Shown: piece by piece, positions 18,870 to 27,002 of the stretch
Numbering within the stretch: the first letter of the stretch is position 1
How the letters are laid out: each line of letters begins with the position of its first letter
Origin: Natronosporangium sp035305625
Lineage (GTDB): Bacteria > Actinomycetota > Actinomycetes > Mycobacteriales > Micromonosporaceae
Assembly (NCBI GenBank): GCA_963809545.1
Contig: CAWEKD010000005.1
Span: forward strand, 1,178,001-1,242,000
DNA: 64,000 bases
Direction: 5' to 3'
The notes under the pieces: generated by a model
Databases searched by the model: none
The model's input: only the letters and a program-made list of their open reading frames with translations
What the model was told of the DNA's origin: nothing
Position numbers and translations under genes: made by a program

Positions 18870-20098
18870 CCTCCCCGGCATCGGTGACAGCGCCGCCGGA
18901 CACCCCGGACGTGTTCGCCGACCTGGTGGGGCAGGAGGAGGCGGTGGCCACGCTGCGTCGGGCGGCCGCCGCCGCGGCGGAGCTGGTGGCGGGCACGACT
19001 GATCCCGCCCGGACCGCGGGGATGACCCACGCCTGGCTGTTCACCGGCCCTCCCGGGTCGGGCCGTTCGGTCGCGGCCCGGGCGTTCGCCGCCGCGCTGC
19101 AGTGCCACTCCGGGGCCGGCTGCGGCCACTGCGCCGGCTGCCGCACCACCTTGGCCGGCACCCACGCCGACGTGCAACAGGTGGTGCCGGAGGGGCTGTC
19201 GATTCCCGTCAGCCAGATGCGGGAGCTGGTATTGCAGGCCGCCAGCGCACCGGCCGGCAACCGTTGGCAGGTGCTGCTGGTGGAGGACGCCGACCGGCTG
19301 ACCGAGGCGGCCGGCAACGCCTTGCTGAAGGCGATCGAGGAGCCACCCCCGCGGACCGTGTTCCTGCTGTGCGCTCCTTCGCTGCACCCCGACGACGTCT
19401 CGGTCACCATCCGCTCCCGGTGTCGGGTGGTGGCGCTACGGCAGCCGCCCATCCCGGCGGTGGCCGGGCTGCTCCACACCCGGGACGGGATCCCGGCCGA
19501 GGTCGCCACCTGGGCGGCGGCGGCCGCGCAAGGTCACGTGGGGCGGGCCCGCCGGCTGGCCGCCGACCCGGACGCGCGGCAGCGGCGGGAAGCAGTGCTG
19601 GGGATACCGCGCCGACTCACCTCGATCGGGGCCTGCTTCGACGCCGCCTCCGCCCTGATCGAAGCGGCCGAGGCGGAGGCGGCGGCCACCGTCAGCGAGC
19701 TGGATGCGGCCGAGCGGGCCGCCCTGGAGACCGCGCTCGGGGCCGGGGGCAGCGGACGGGGAGCGGCCAGCGCGTTCCGCGGGGCCGCCGGCCAGTTGAA
19801 AGAACTGGAGCGTAGGCAGAAGTCCCGCGCTACCCGGGCGCAGCGAGATGCGCTGGACCGGGCGTTGATGGACCTCGCCGGCTTCTACCGGGACGTGCTG
19901 CTCACCCGCCTGGGCGCCCCGGTCGCCCCAGTGCACACCGACGCCGTGGAGATGATCCAGGCCGCGGCGGCGAAATGGCCCCCGGAGAGCACCCTGCGTC
20001 GGTTGGAGGCGGTGCTGGCCTGTCGGCGGGCGATCGACGCCAACGTCAAGCCCCGCATCGCGGTCGAGGCGATGATGCTCGCGCTGTGGCGCGGCTGA
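18866..20098 (+). CDS. holB: DNA polymerase III delta' subunit
   Basis: 410 residues from GTG 18866. AAA+ clamp-loader features: FADLVGQEEAVATLRRA, a modified P-loop FTGPPGSGRSVAARAFAAALQC (about 60-80) and four cysteines in CHSGAGCGHCAGCRTT, the zinc module of gamma/delta' subunits. VLLVEDADRLTEAAGNALLKAIEEPP (Walker B-like) and IRSRCRVV (sensor 1) follow. The P-loop Lys is Arg, as expected for an ATPase-inactive delta'. The C-terminal 200 residues form the collar. Directly coupled to tmk. Confidence 0.94.
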   Translation: MTSPASVTAPPDTPDVFADLVGQEEAVATLRRAAAAAAELVAGTTDPARTAGMTHAWLFTGPPGSGRSVAARAFAAALQCHSGAGCGHCAGCRTTLAGTHADVQQVVPEGLSIPVSQMRELVLQAASAPAGNRWQVLLVEDADRLTEAAGNALLKAIEEPPPRTVFLLCAPSLHPDDVSVTIRSRCRVVALRQPPIPAVAGLLHTRDGIPAEVATWAAAAAQGHVGRARRLAADPDARQRREAVLGIPRRLTSIGACFDAASALIEAAEAEAAATVSELDAAERAALETALGAGGSGRGAASAFRGAAGQLKELERRQKSRATRAQRDALDRALMDLAGFYRDVLLTRLGAPVAPVHTDAVEMIQAAAAKWPPESTLRRLEAVLACRRAIDANVKPRIAVEAMMLALWRG

Positions 20099-20100
20099 GG

Positions 20101-20463
20101 TTAAACCGGTAGCACGTCCGGGAGATCAGCCGCCGACCCGAATTCGGCCTCGGGGGCCGACTGGTCCGACGTGAGGCGCTGATCGGCCGCGGATTCTGGG
20201 GGGAGCGCGAACCCATAGGGCCCGTCGGGGTCATTGCCCGGGTCGTACGGGCCGTTGTCGTCGTGATCGCGGTCGTTGTGGTCGCCGTCGTTACCGCCGA
20301 GGCTGAGCGCGCCCACGATGCCGGCGATCAGGCAGCACAGCACGATCACCCCGATGATGACCGCGATGGCCCAGACGGGGAAGCGCCGTTTGCCGGCATC
20401 GCCGCCGGAGGATTCCGGAGGTGGCGGCGGTGGAGATTGCGGTGGTTCGGTCGGAGTGGTCAT
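20101..20463 (-). CDS. Small proline-rich single-pass membrane protein
   Basis: 120 residues from ATG 20463; an upstream ATG at 20517 would add 18. Neither start has a strong ribosome site. Layout: a Pro-rich cytoplasmic N-terminus, a basic GKRRF anchor, one membrane helix (about 32-53, WAIAVIIGVIVLCCLIAG), then an Asp/Asn/His-rich extracytoplasmic tail (about 57-80) and an acidic end. The Asp-rich stretch might bind cations, but no family is recognised. It is convergent with holB, with only 2 bp between stops, and shares the strand of the LPXTG gene upstream of it. Confidence 0.6.
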   Translation of the reverse strand: MTTPTEPPQSPPPPPPESSGGDAGKRRFPVWAIAVIIGVIVLCCLIAGIVGALSLGGNDGDHNDRDHDDNGPYDPGNDPDGPYGFALPPESAADQRLTSDQSAPEAEFGSAADLPDVLPV

Positions 20464-20695
20464 GCCGCTGATCTGCCCACTTCCACCGGAATTAGGCCGG
20501 ACCAGCGGGCCTGACATTGGAGGATTCGTTACTGGTTCATCCCTGTCGGAGGCGCTCGTTGCGGTATGTCCGGTGAGCGCGCCGGTGCTCCTTGCCCGCT
20601 GATGCGGCGACCGCGGAGGCGGACTGGTCCGCAGACCCGGTGGGGCCAGCTACGGACGGGGTCCGCCCCCGCGGTCAACACACCGTGGCGGTGGA

Positions 20696-22162
20696 TCAGC
20701 CGGAGGTGCTCCGATCCCGGCCGCGCCGGAGCGGAGTGCGAGACAGGAGGAAGATCGCCCCGCCGAGGACGGTGAGCAGGACGCCCCCGGTAGCGACCAG
20801 ACCGGTGACGGTACCGGTGATCGGCAGTTCACCGCCGTCCCCACCGTCCCCATCGTCGTCAGGGTCGGGGCTGGGCATCGGCGGATCAGCCACCGCCGGC
20901 GCATTCGCGGCCGCCTGCAGGAGGCCGATCCCCAGGTCGAGCGCGGCCCGTGCGGGTTCAGCGGGGTCGTCGTTCCCCCACCGCAGCACCTGCAGACGCA
21001 GGGAGGCGGCGCTAGCGCTCACGGTGTCCCCTTCGACCTGTTGCCGTAGCTCACCGATGGACAACCGCAGCACCGACAACTGGCTGAGGTCGAGCAGTTC
21101 GCCGACGTTGGCCAGCACGTCCTGCAGTAGCGGTAGTCCGCCCAGCTGTTCCGGAGCGGGCAGCCCCTCGGGGGCCGGCAGGGCCGGATCCGTCACCTCC
21201 CCAGAGGTGTCCAGCCCCTCGACAGCGGGGTCGTCGAGCAGCTCCGCTGGCGCGCCCCCACTGATCAGAGGCAGACCCAGCCGCCCCAGCAGCCCGGTGG
21301 GACCGAGGGCGAGATCGATGTGGGTGCCGGGCGCGTCCAGCCGCTCCCGGCCGATCCCCGGACCCGAGATCTCCAACACCGGGGTGTCGTATTGGACCCG
21401 GTGACTGTTCGGGGCACCGGTGGTGCTGACCCGTAGCGACGGCTGGCTGATGACCTTCACCGTGATTTCGGAGCGGGTACCGGCGAACAGGCGCACCTCC
21501 GCCAGCGAGATCGCGGAGGTGGCGTACGCCGCCACCCGGCCGTCCTGTTCGGTGAGGCCGGCTTCACTCTGGCTGGAAAGGTTGCCTGGCAACCAGATCA
21601 GCGAACGCTTACCCAATCCGGGCAGGATCGCGGCATTGGCCAGCGACGTGCCGGCCACCCCCGCCGTCCCGATGCTTTGGGCACACCGCATCGACTCATG
21701 CCAGCGGGCGTGGGCGCTGCTCTGGGAGATCTCCACCCGGGCCACTCCGAGATCCAGCCGGGGGCCGGTCGCGGTGGCCGGCCCCTCGTTGGTCGGCGGG
21801 GCCTGCTGGTAGACGGTGTGGCCGACCCCGTCGATCGGGAGCAGCCCGATCAGATCCAGCCCCAGCAGGTTGGCGGCCACATCCCGAGCGGCCGCCGCAG
21901 CAGCCACCTCCGTTTCCGCGTTCATGCTGGCGCCGGTCGAGGAGAGCCGAACGTCCACTGCGGGACCCAGGTTCAGCCCCGGCAAGTCCAGGGCGGACAA
22001 GCGCAGCAGGTCGGTGTTCGCGTACGCCCGATAAGGCATTGGGTCGGCGCAGTCAGCGGCGGCCGCCGGGACGGCGAGGGTCGGCGACAGCAACCCTCCC
22101 ACCAACGTCGCTGCGGCGACCATGGCGAGCCGGCGAAAACCGCGCGGCACGGTACGGATCAT
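20696..22162 (-). CDS. LPXTG-type cell-wall-anchored surface protein
   Basis: 488 residues from ATG 22162, set by GGAGG 5 nt upstream; the frame also extends 26 codons further. A signal peptide (RGFRRLAMVAAATLVGGLLSPTLAVPAAAA) is followed by a long Ala/Leu-rich extracellular region with choice-of-anchor style beta segments, then an acidic DDDGDGGDGG linker. It ends in LPITG, a hydrophobic helix and RRGRDR: a complete sortase sorting signal. Predicted to be covalently attached to peptidoglycan. No ligand-binding or enzymatic motif was recognised, and no sortase gene is in the window. Confidence 0.8.
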   Translation of the reverse strand: MIRTVPRGFRRLAMVAAATLVGGLLSPTLAVPAAAADCADPMPYRAYANTDLLRLSALDLPGLNLGPAVDVRLSSTGASMNAETEVAAAAAARDVAANLLGLDLIGLLPIDGVGHTVYQQAPPTNEGPATATGPRLDLGVARVEISQSSAHARWHESMRCAQSIGTAGVAGTSLANAAILPGLGKRSLIWLPGNLSSQSEAGLTEQDGRVAAYATSAISLAEVRLFAGTRSEITVKVISQPSLRVSTTGAPNSHRVQYDTPVLEISGPGIGRERLDAPGTHIDLALGPTGLLGRLGLPLISGGAPAELLDDPAVEGLDTSGEVTDPALPAPEGLPAPEQLGGLPLLQDVLANVGELLDLSQLSVLRLSIGELRQQVEGDTVSASAASLRLQVLRWGNDDPAEPARAALDLGIGLLQAAANAPAVADPPMPSPDPDDDGDGGDGGELPITGTVTGLVATGGVLLTVLGGAIFLLSRTPLRRGRDRSTSG

Positions 22163-22342
22163 GCGTCCTCCAGTGGTCGGAAGCCGGCCCACGGGGGGCG
22201 GGCCGGCCGTACGCCGGTGCCCAACGACCACCCCTATCAACTGTCACTATCGGTTAGCAGGATGAGCCGGACGGGTGAGGTACTGTGCACAGTGGGCCTA
22301 ATCCGACCGGGTAGACCTCGACGCTGTCGCACACCCAGTGCG

Positions 22343-24046
22343 TCACTCCAGGCGGATTGGTGCTTCCACCAACCGGTACCGAAGCTGCCCCGGCTCTACC
22401 GGAACCAACCACGCCGCATCCGGGCGGGATGCGTCCGGATCGGCTCGCCACTGTCGGCAAATCCGTTCCACCGCCACCGGATACAGGGTCAGGGAACCAT
22501 CGGGGCCGAACCGCATCCGCAGGAAGCTCTTGTCGTCGGTGATCCCTTGGGCGGCGAACAATTCGTTGATGTTCACGCCGGACCGGGAGGCGGCCAGCAG
22601 ATACCCGGCCACCACCTGGCTAGCGACCAGTCCCGCCACCGGTAGGTACAGCACCGTGGCCGCCAACAGCGGCAGCGGCCACGGCCAGTCCGCCATCGGT
22701 AACGCCAACCACGCCAGCCCACCGGCCAGGCCAAGACCCAGATGGGCGGCCCCGTGCAGGGTGCCCCACACCAGCCGGGCCGCTCCGGAGGCGCGCCCGG
22801 TAGGGAACGACGCCAACCCCACCGCGCCCGCCAGCACCAGCGTCACCGCCGTCAGGAGCGGGATCGACACCAGGCGCTCGGCCGCGGTGTCCAGCCGGGC
22901 GGCGGCGCCCGCCACCGACAACATCAACAGGGTGTGGATCACTCCTAGCAGGCCGACGAACCCGGGGTTACGCCACGGCAGCCGACCGAACACCCCCCAG
23001 GCGCGCCGCCGGGAACGGGCCGCGTCCGGGAACCGCGCCGCCAGTTCGTACTCCTGCCGAGGGCTGGCCTTGCGTACGATGCTGCCCTGCGGCGGCACCG
23101 TGATCCGCTCCGGCAGGGTGTGGGTGGCCGATAGGTACGCCCCACCGCCGCCACAGGTGACCAGCTGGCGGTCGGCCGCGGCGTAACGGGCGTAGTGGTG
23201 GAGATCCCCGGCGAGCATCAGCGGCACCCGGGCCCCGGTGGGAGTGATGATGGTGCGCAGGAAGAAGTCGATGGTGTCGTACCCCTTGGGGTCGGGGTCC
23301 AGCCAGCTGGGGCGCGGAGCCACCAGGATCACGCGGTCGTCGGGGGTGAGTTCGCGCGCCACCTGTTCGAAGTAGACCAGCTGGGGGTCGTCCAGGTAGG
23401 CGCCGAACGCCTCATCGATGGCGAACAACCACCATCGGTGCGGTAACTGGATGGCGAAGTACGAGCGGGACTGCTCCGTGCGCCAGCCGCCGATGTGGTC
23501 GGTGCGTTCACCGACGAACAACCGCAGGAACGCGGTCAGCCCGTCGTACCAGTCGTGGTTGCCGGGCAGGGCGTACAGCGTCGGCTGCGGGCCGTCCAGC
23601 GGCGGTAGCGGCAGGGCGGCGGTGTACGGGCCTTTCAACCGGTCCTCGTACGCCTCCATGCTCGCGGTCGGGTACACCTGGTCCCCGCCCATCACCAGCA
23701 CCTGCCCCCGCGGCAGCCGCTGGCCGTCCACGGTCAGCTCCGGTTGCCCGAGCAGGTAGGCCACCGAATAGGTGGCGTCGAACCCGTCCCCGGTGTCCGC
23801 CACGTAGTCCAGCCACAGCTCCCCGTCCTGGCCTGGCTGCCGGTGGATGCGGGCCGGTAAGGCCCCCTGGAGCTCCCGCTTGTCCAGCCAGGCGCCGAAG
23901 CTCAACGCCAGCCCGGTGCGTACCCCGGTGCGGAGCAGCTGGCTGGGGGACAGCCAAGCCACCGGTGGCCTGGGGGTGAAGCCGAGCTCACACGGCGCGA
24001 GGGAGGTGGGGCGGCGGAGGGGATCCACGCCGTCACGGTAATGCAC
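22343..24046 (-). CDS. Membrane metallophosphoesterase
   Basis: About 567 residues if started at GTG 24046; the frame is open to 24127 and GTG 24028 is another option, so the N-terminus is uncertain. The calcineurin-like phosphoesterase domain shows YVADTGDGFDATYS, LVMGGDQVYP, ALPGNHDWYDG and MLAGDLHHYARY, the Asp/Asn/His metal ligands in order. It is followed by about five membrane helices (roughly residues 365-505) and a 50-residue soluble tail. Probably a membrane-anchored phosphohydrolase of unknown substrate. It reads away from tRNA-Thr. Confidence 0.82.
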   Translation of the reverse strand: MHYRDGVDPLRRPTSLAPCELGFTPRPPVAWLSPSQLLRTGVRTGLALSFGAWLDKRELQGALPARIHRQPGQDGELWLDYVADTGDGFDATYSVAYLLGQPELTVDGQRLPRGQVLVMGGDQVYPTASMEAYEDRLKGPYTAALPLPPLDGPQPTLYALPGNHDWYDGLTAFLRLFVGERTDHIGGWRTEQSRSYFAIQLPHRWWLFAIDEAFGAYLDDPQLVYFEQVARELTPDDRVILVAPRPSWLDPDPKGYDTIDFFLRTIITPTGARVPLMLAGDLHHYARYAAADRQLVTCGGGGAYLSATHTLPERITVPPQGSIVRKASPRQEYELAARFPDAARSRRRAWGVFGRLPWRNPGFVGLLGVIHTLLMLSVAGAAARLDTAAERLVSIPLLTAVTLVLAGAVGLASFPTGRASGAARLVWGTLHGAAHLGLGLAGGLAWLALPMADWPWPLPLLAATVLYLPVAGLVASQVVAGYLLAASRSGVNINELFAAQGITDDKSFLRMRFGPDGSLTLYPVAVERICRQWRADPDASRPDAAWLVPVEPGQLRYRLVEAPIRLE

Positions 24047-24138
24047 TCCCGTCCCGTCCGTCACATTTCGTGAGGGGGCGGCCGGCCGGGCGGGCGGGTC
24101 GAGGGTACGGCGGTTGCTCACGTACACTGGAGCGGTCC

Positions 24139-24214
24139 GCCGCCTTAGCTCAGTTGGTCAGAGCGGTGCTAACTCGTAAAGCACAGGTCGTCGGTTCGAG
24201 TCCGACAGGCGGCT
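24139..24214 (+). tRNA. tRNA-Thr (anticodon CGU), 9-nt anticodon loop
   Basis: Acceptor GCCGCCT pairs with AGGCGGC; the D-arm is GCTC/GAGC; the T-arm is GTCGG-TTCGAGT-CCGAC; the variable loop is 5 nt. The anticodon stem GTGCT/AGCAC encloses AACTCGTAA, which is the normal CTCGTAA loop of tRNA-Thr(CGU) with two extra A residues. CCA is not encoded. A strong terminator follows at 24224. The other arms are fully paired, so it is probably expressed, but the long loop makes decoding uncertain. Confidence 0.85.
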
Positions 24215-24223
24215 CCCAGGTCG

Positions 24224-24252
24224 GGGCCTTGATCAACCGATCAAGGCCCTTT
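24224..24252 (+). terminator. Rho-independent terminator of tRNA-Thr
   Basis: GGGCCTTGATC (24224-24234) pairs with GATCAAGGCCC (24239-24249) around AACC, followed by TTT. It starts 10 nt after the tRNA 3' end. Confidence 0.9.
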
Positions 24253-24498
24253 CTCGTGGAGCTGTGGGTGGAGCCAGGGGAGCTCTGCGTCCCTGCCCTG
24301 GGACCAGGTCGACGTCACCACCGAGTCCTGGCCCTCACGGCAGCATCGGCCAGCGAGTCGAGAACTGTAAGCAGCGAGGCACCGCACTGAGGGAGATCCA
24401 GCCAGGGCGGCCAGATACTCTGCACCTCTCCAGGGGTGACCCCACCACGAGCGTCATGACCGTCGGTGGCGCAAGTTGTGGAGCCTGATCCCCTGCTT
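24253..24498. other. Non-coding stretch between tRNA-Thr terminator and CRISPR array
   Basis: No credible gene, tRNA or repeat is seen in these 246 bases. Open frames here lack ribosome sites and typical codon bias. It lies at the leader-distal side of the array. Confidence 0.5.
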
Positions 24499-25443
24499 GG
24501 GGTCACCCCGCAGCTGTAGGGAGCACTCCCTCCTGTCTCATGCACCTCCCGCGTGCGGGGAGCACGTCACCCGGCGTCGGCCCACCCTGACCCGTTGCGG
24601 ATCACCCCCGCGCGTGCGGGGAGCACTGTTACCGGCGCCAGGGCTCGCGCGCCGGCGGATCACCCCCGCGCGTGCGGGGAGCCCGGATGCTGCCCGCCGG
24701 TCGGCCAGGTTCGGCGGGATCACCCCCGCGCGTGCGGGGAGCACCTGACGACGGACGCTGACAGCGGCGCCAGCGGGGATCACCCCCGCGCGTGCGGGGA
24801 GCACGCCAGCCGACGGTCGAGCCGCCCGCGCGGATCACCCCCGCGCGTGCGGGGAGCACGAGCGGAGGCCACCAGAGCGCCGGCCGGGATCACCCCCGCG
24901 CGTGCGGGGAGCACCCGATGCCGACGCGGCGCTGGTCGGCGCCGGGGATCACCCCCGCGCGTGCGGGGAGCACTGGATCCTGGACCGACAGCCGAGCGAC
25001 CGGGTACGGCGGCAGGATCACCCCCGCGCGTGCGGGGAGCACCGGCACCGGGCCGTGCATCAGCTCGTTGCTGACGGGGATCACCCCCGCGCGTGCGGGG
25101 AGCACTATGGACCGAGCCGGATCACCCCCGCGCGTGCGGGGAGCACCGTCTGCCCGCCGCAGTCGCCCGGGATCACCCCCGCGCGTGCGGGGAGCACTCG
25201 CTGCCGTCGGCCGTCGGCAGCTCCACGGCGGGATCACCCCCGCGCGTGCGGGGAGCACGAATTGCCGACGTCAGCGCCACCGTTACGCCTGGGATCACCC
25301 CCGCGCGTGCGGGGAGCACGGCTCGATCGGCCATCTATAGCCGTCGCGGATCACCCCCGCGCGTGCGGGGAGCACCTGACAGTCCCGCGCGTGCGCCAAA
25401 GAGCATGCGGCACGGGGATCACCCCCGCGCGTGCGGGGAGCAC
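24499..25443 (-). CRISPR. Orphan type I-E-like CRISPR array, 15 repeats plus 2 decayed repeats, irregular spacers
   Basis: The repeat is 28 nt; on the + strand it reads GGATCACCCCCGCGC then GTGCGGGGAGCAC. CCCCGC and GCGGGG form a 6-bp stem around GCGT. Repeats start at 24599, 24657, 24717, 24777, 24832, 24887, 24946, 25015, 25078, 25119, 25170, 25231, 25292, 25348 and 25416. Only the second differs, at position 27. Two decayed copies (about 24499-24526 and 24538-24565) lie at the left end. Spacers from left to right are 33, 30, 32, 32, 27, 27, 31, 41, 35, 13, 23, 33, 33, 28 and 40 nt. The reverse complement has the usual I-E orientation (GTGCTCCCCGC...), so transcription is leftward and the leader is on the right. 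No cas gene is present in the window. Confidence 0.93.
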
Positions 25444-25520
25444 ACTTGCTAACCAGCATGTTTACAAGCGGTCGTTACATTCTGGCATGACTTTGTTTTG
25501 CTGCACTCCAGTAGGCCGGC
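25444..25520 (-). promoter_or_regulatory. Probable CRISPR leader
   Basis: This stretch directly right of the last repeat is strikingly AT-richer than its surroundings (for example TTTGTTTTGC and GTTTACAAGC). It abuts the intact-repeat end, whereas the decayed repeats are at the other end, which is the expected leader/trailer polarity. Promoter elements were not pinned down. Confidence 0.5.
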
Positions 25521-25696
25521 CTGTGCCCGAGCTGTAACCGAGCCGCCTGCTGTAAGCGCACGACGGCGTCTACTCCAGGCGGTGCTGGTCGCGCTCCAGT
25601 GGGTGGCTGGCATCCGGGACGAGTGGTCAGCATCGGCGGCTGTCCGGTCGGCACAGCCCAGTGAGAAGGTCATGATCGGTCGATTGGAGACTCTCG
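25521..25696. other. Non-coding stretch between CRISPR leader and tRNA fragment
   Basis: Nothing recognisable was found: no ribosome site, no long biased frame and no 5' tRNA half that would complete the fragment at 25697. Confidence 0.45.
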
Positions 25697-25740
25697 AAAG
25701 CGCAGGTCGTCGGTTCGAGTCCGACCGGCGGCTCCCAGGT
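25697..25740 (+). repeat. Duplicated 3' part of tRNA-Thr with 3' flank (att-like)
   Basis: These 44 bases match 24178-24221, the 3' side of the tRNA-Thr anticodon arm through the T-arm, acceptor strand and 7 nt of flank, with two mismatches. No 5' acceptor or D-arm precedes it, so it is not a full tRNA. It is followed by its own terminator. Such 3'-half copies commonly mark the far end of elements integrated at tRNA genes. Confidence 0.75.
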
Positions 25741-25741
25741 T

Positions 25742-25769
25742 GGCCCTGATCGCCGGATCAGGGCCTTTT
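25742..25769 (+). terminator. Terminator behind the tRNA fragment
   Basis: GGCCCTGATC pairs with GATCAGGGCC around GCCG, followed by TTTT. It occupies the same relative position as the terminator of the intact tRNA-Thr but has different stem sequence. Confidence 0.85.
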
Positions 25770-25994
25770 CTGTCAGGGGTGGTAGGAGAGCCGGCAGCGT
25801 GGTCGCCTGGGTGGGCAGCCCAGGGGCAGAAACAGCGGTCAACCACCGATTCGGTCGTCGGGCGATACATTCAGACATAGTGGGATAACTCGCCGGGCAG
25901 GGGCGCGCTACCAGTGACTGAGGACAGGTCCGCCATTTCGGCAGCGGCCACCACTTCTACGATGCGGTGATCTGCATCACTTTCGGAGGGCGCC
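25770..25994. other. Upstream region of the methyltransferase gene
   Basis: 225 bases without a credible gene. GGAGG (about 25985) is the ribosome site for ATG 25995. No operator was recognised. Confidence 0.45.
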
Positions 25995-26996
25995 ATGCCG
26001 GTGATGATCGACCGTCCCTTACGGGCTGTGCTCCGTGCGCTCAAGAACAGCGACACGGTCCGTAACCTGCTGGCAGACATCAACAGTGTCGGTGAGTTCA
26101 CCGACCTGTACGAACACGAGAAGATACTGGCTGACGCGGTGCGGGTGGAGACGTACCGAAAGGGGATCGCCCGCTTGATCCGGCCCGGGGACGTGGTGGT
26201 GGATCTCGGCACCGGCACCGGGGTGCTGAGCCTGTTCGCGGCCCAGCAACAGCCGAAGCGGGTGTACGCCATCGACCACTCGCCGGTCATCGACCTGGCG
26301 CGGGCTATCGCGGAACACAACAAGCTGCACGACCGGATCGAGTTCTTGCAGGTGAACAGCCGCGATCTGCGACTGGACGAGCCGGTGGACGTGATCCTGC
26401 ACGAGCAGATCGGGGACGAGCTGTTCGACGAGAACATGGTCGCCAACATCATCGACCTGCGGGACCGGCTGTTGAAGCCGGGCGGCCGGATCGTGCCCGG
26501 ACGGTTCGCGCTCTATCTGGAGCCGGTGCAGCTGACCGACGCGGGGCGGGTCCCGTTCGTGTGGGAGAACCTGGTGCCCGGCCTGGATTACTCGTTCCTG
26601 CGTGACCATCCACTGGCCGCGCCCTACACCGAGGACGGCTACCACCACCGGTGGTTGGAGGGAGCGGACGCCGAGCGTCTGCTGTGCCAGCCGGAACCGG
26701 TGCTCACCGTCGACTTGGCGGAGATTTCCGGGATCGAGGATCTGCCGCGCCGCATCCCGGTCCGCCGCCGGGTCACCACCCCGGGCCGGTGCGACGGGTT
26801 GCTGGTCTACTTTGAAGCGATCTTTGATCAGGAGGTTCGGTTCGACAGCTGCCCGCTGTGGGACCGCACCCCCTCCTGGGGCAACAAGCTTTTCCGCGCC
26901 CCCGCCCGTGACTGTCAGGAGGGGGATGTCGTGGAGTACGAGGTCAGCTTCGGCGACCACACCCGAGTCGACACGTGGCGGGTGGAGTTCGCCTGA
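25995..26996 (+). CDS. PRMT-like class I SAM-dependent methyltransferase
   Basis: 333 residues from ATG 25995 behind GGAGGGCGCC. YEHEKILADAVRVETYRKGIARLI resembles the helix ahead of motif I in protein arginine methyltransferases. VVDLGTGTGVLSLFAA is SAM motif I (about 68-82) and VYAIDHS is the post-I acidic residue. HEQIGDELFDENM (about 134-146) occupies the place of the PRMT double-E loop, and a beta-barrel-like C-terminal domain carries TPSWGNKLF where PRMTs have the THW loop. Likely transfers methyl groups to a protein or peptide guanidino nitrogen; the substrate is unknown and the call is inferred. Convergent with the LLM oxidoreductase. Confidence 0.75.
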   Translation: MPVMIDRPLRAVLRALKNSDTVRNLLADINSVGEFTDLYEHEKILADAVRVETYRKGIARLIRPGDVVVDLGTGTGVLSLFAAQQQPKRVYAIDHSPVIDLARAIAEHNKLHDRIEFLQVNSRDLRLDEPVDVILHEQIGDELFDENMVANIIDLRDRLLKPGGRIVPGRFALYLEPVQLTDAGRVPFVWENLVPGLDYSFLRDHPLAAPYTEDGYHHRWLEGADAERLLCQPEPVLTVDLAEISGIEDLPRRIPVRRRVTTPGRCDGLLVYFEAIFDQEVRFDSCPLWDRTPSWGNKLFRAPARDCQEGDVVEYEVSFGDHTRVDTWRVEFA

Positions 26997-27002
26997 GGCG
27001 GG

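Noticed and set aside
24553..25537. Several long open frames across the array (products full of ITPARAGS, SPPRVRGA and PRACGEH)
   Set aside because: They are translations of the CRISPR repeat in different frames, a well-known artefact; there is no ribosome site and no family match beyond the repeat.
25640..25735. A second complete tRNA ending at 25735
   Set aside because: T-arm and acceptor 3' strand are present, but no matching 5' acceptor strand or D-arm was found upstream.
25627..25878. Minus-strand frame over the tRNA fragment with PPVGLEPTTCAFESLQS
   Set aside because: That peptide is a classic mistranslation of tRNA antisense sequence; here it covers the duplicated tRNA 3' end.
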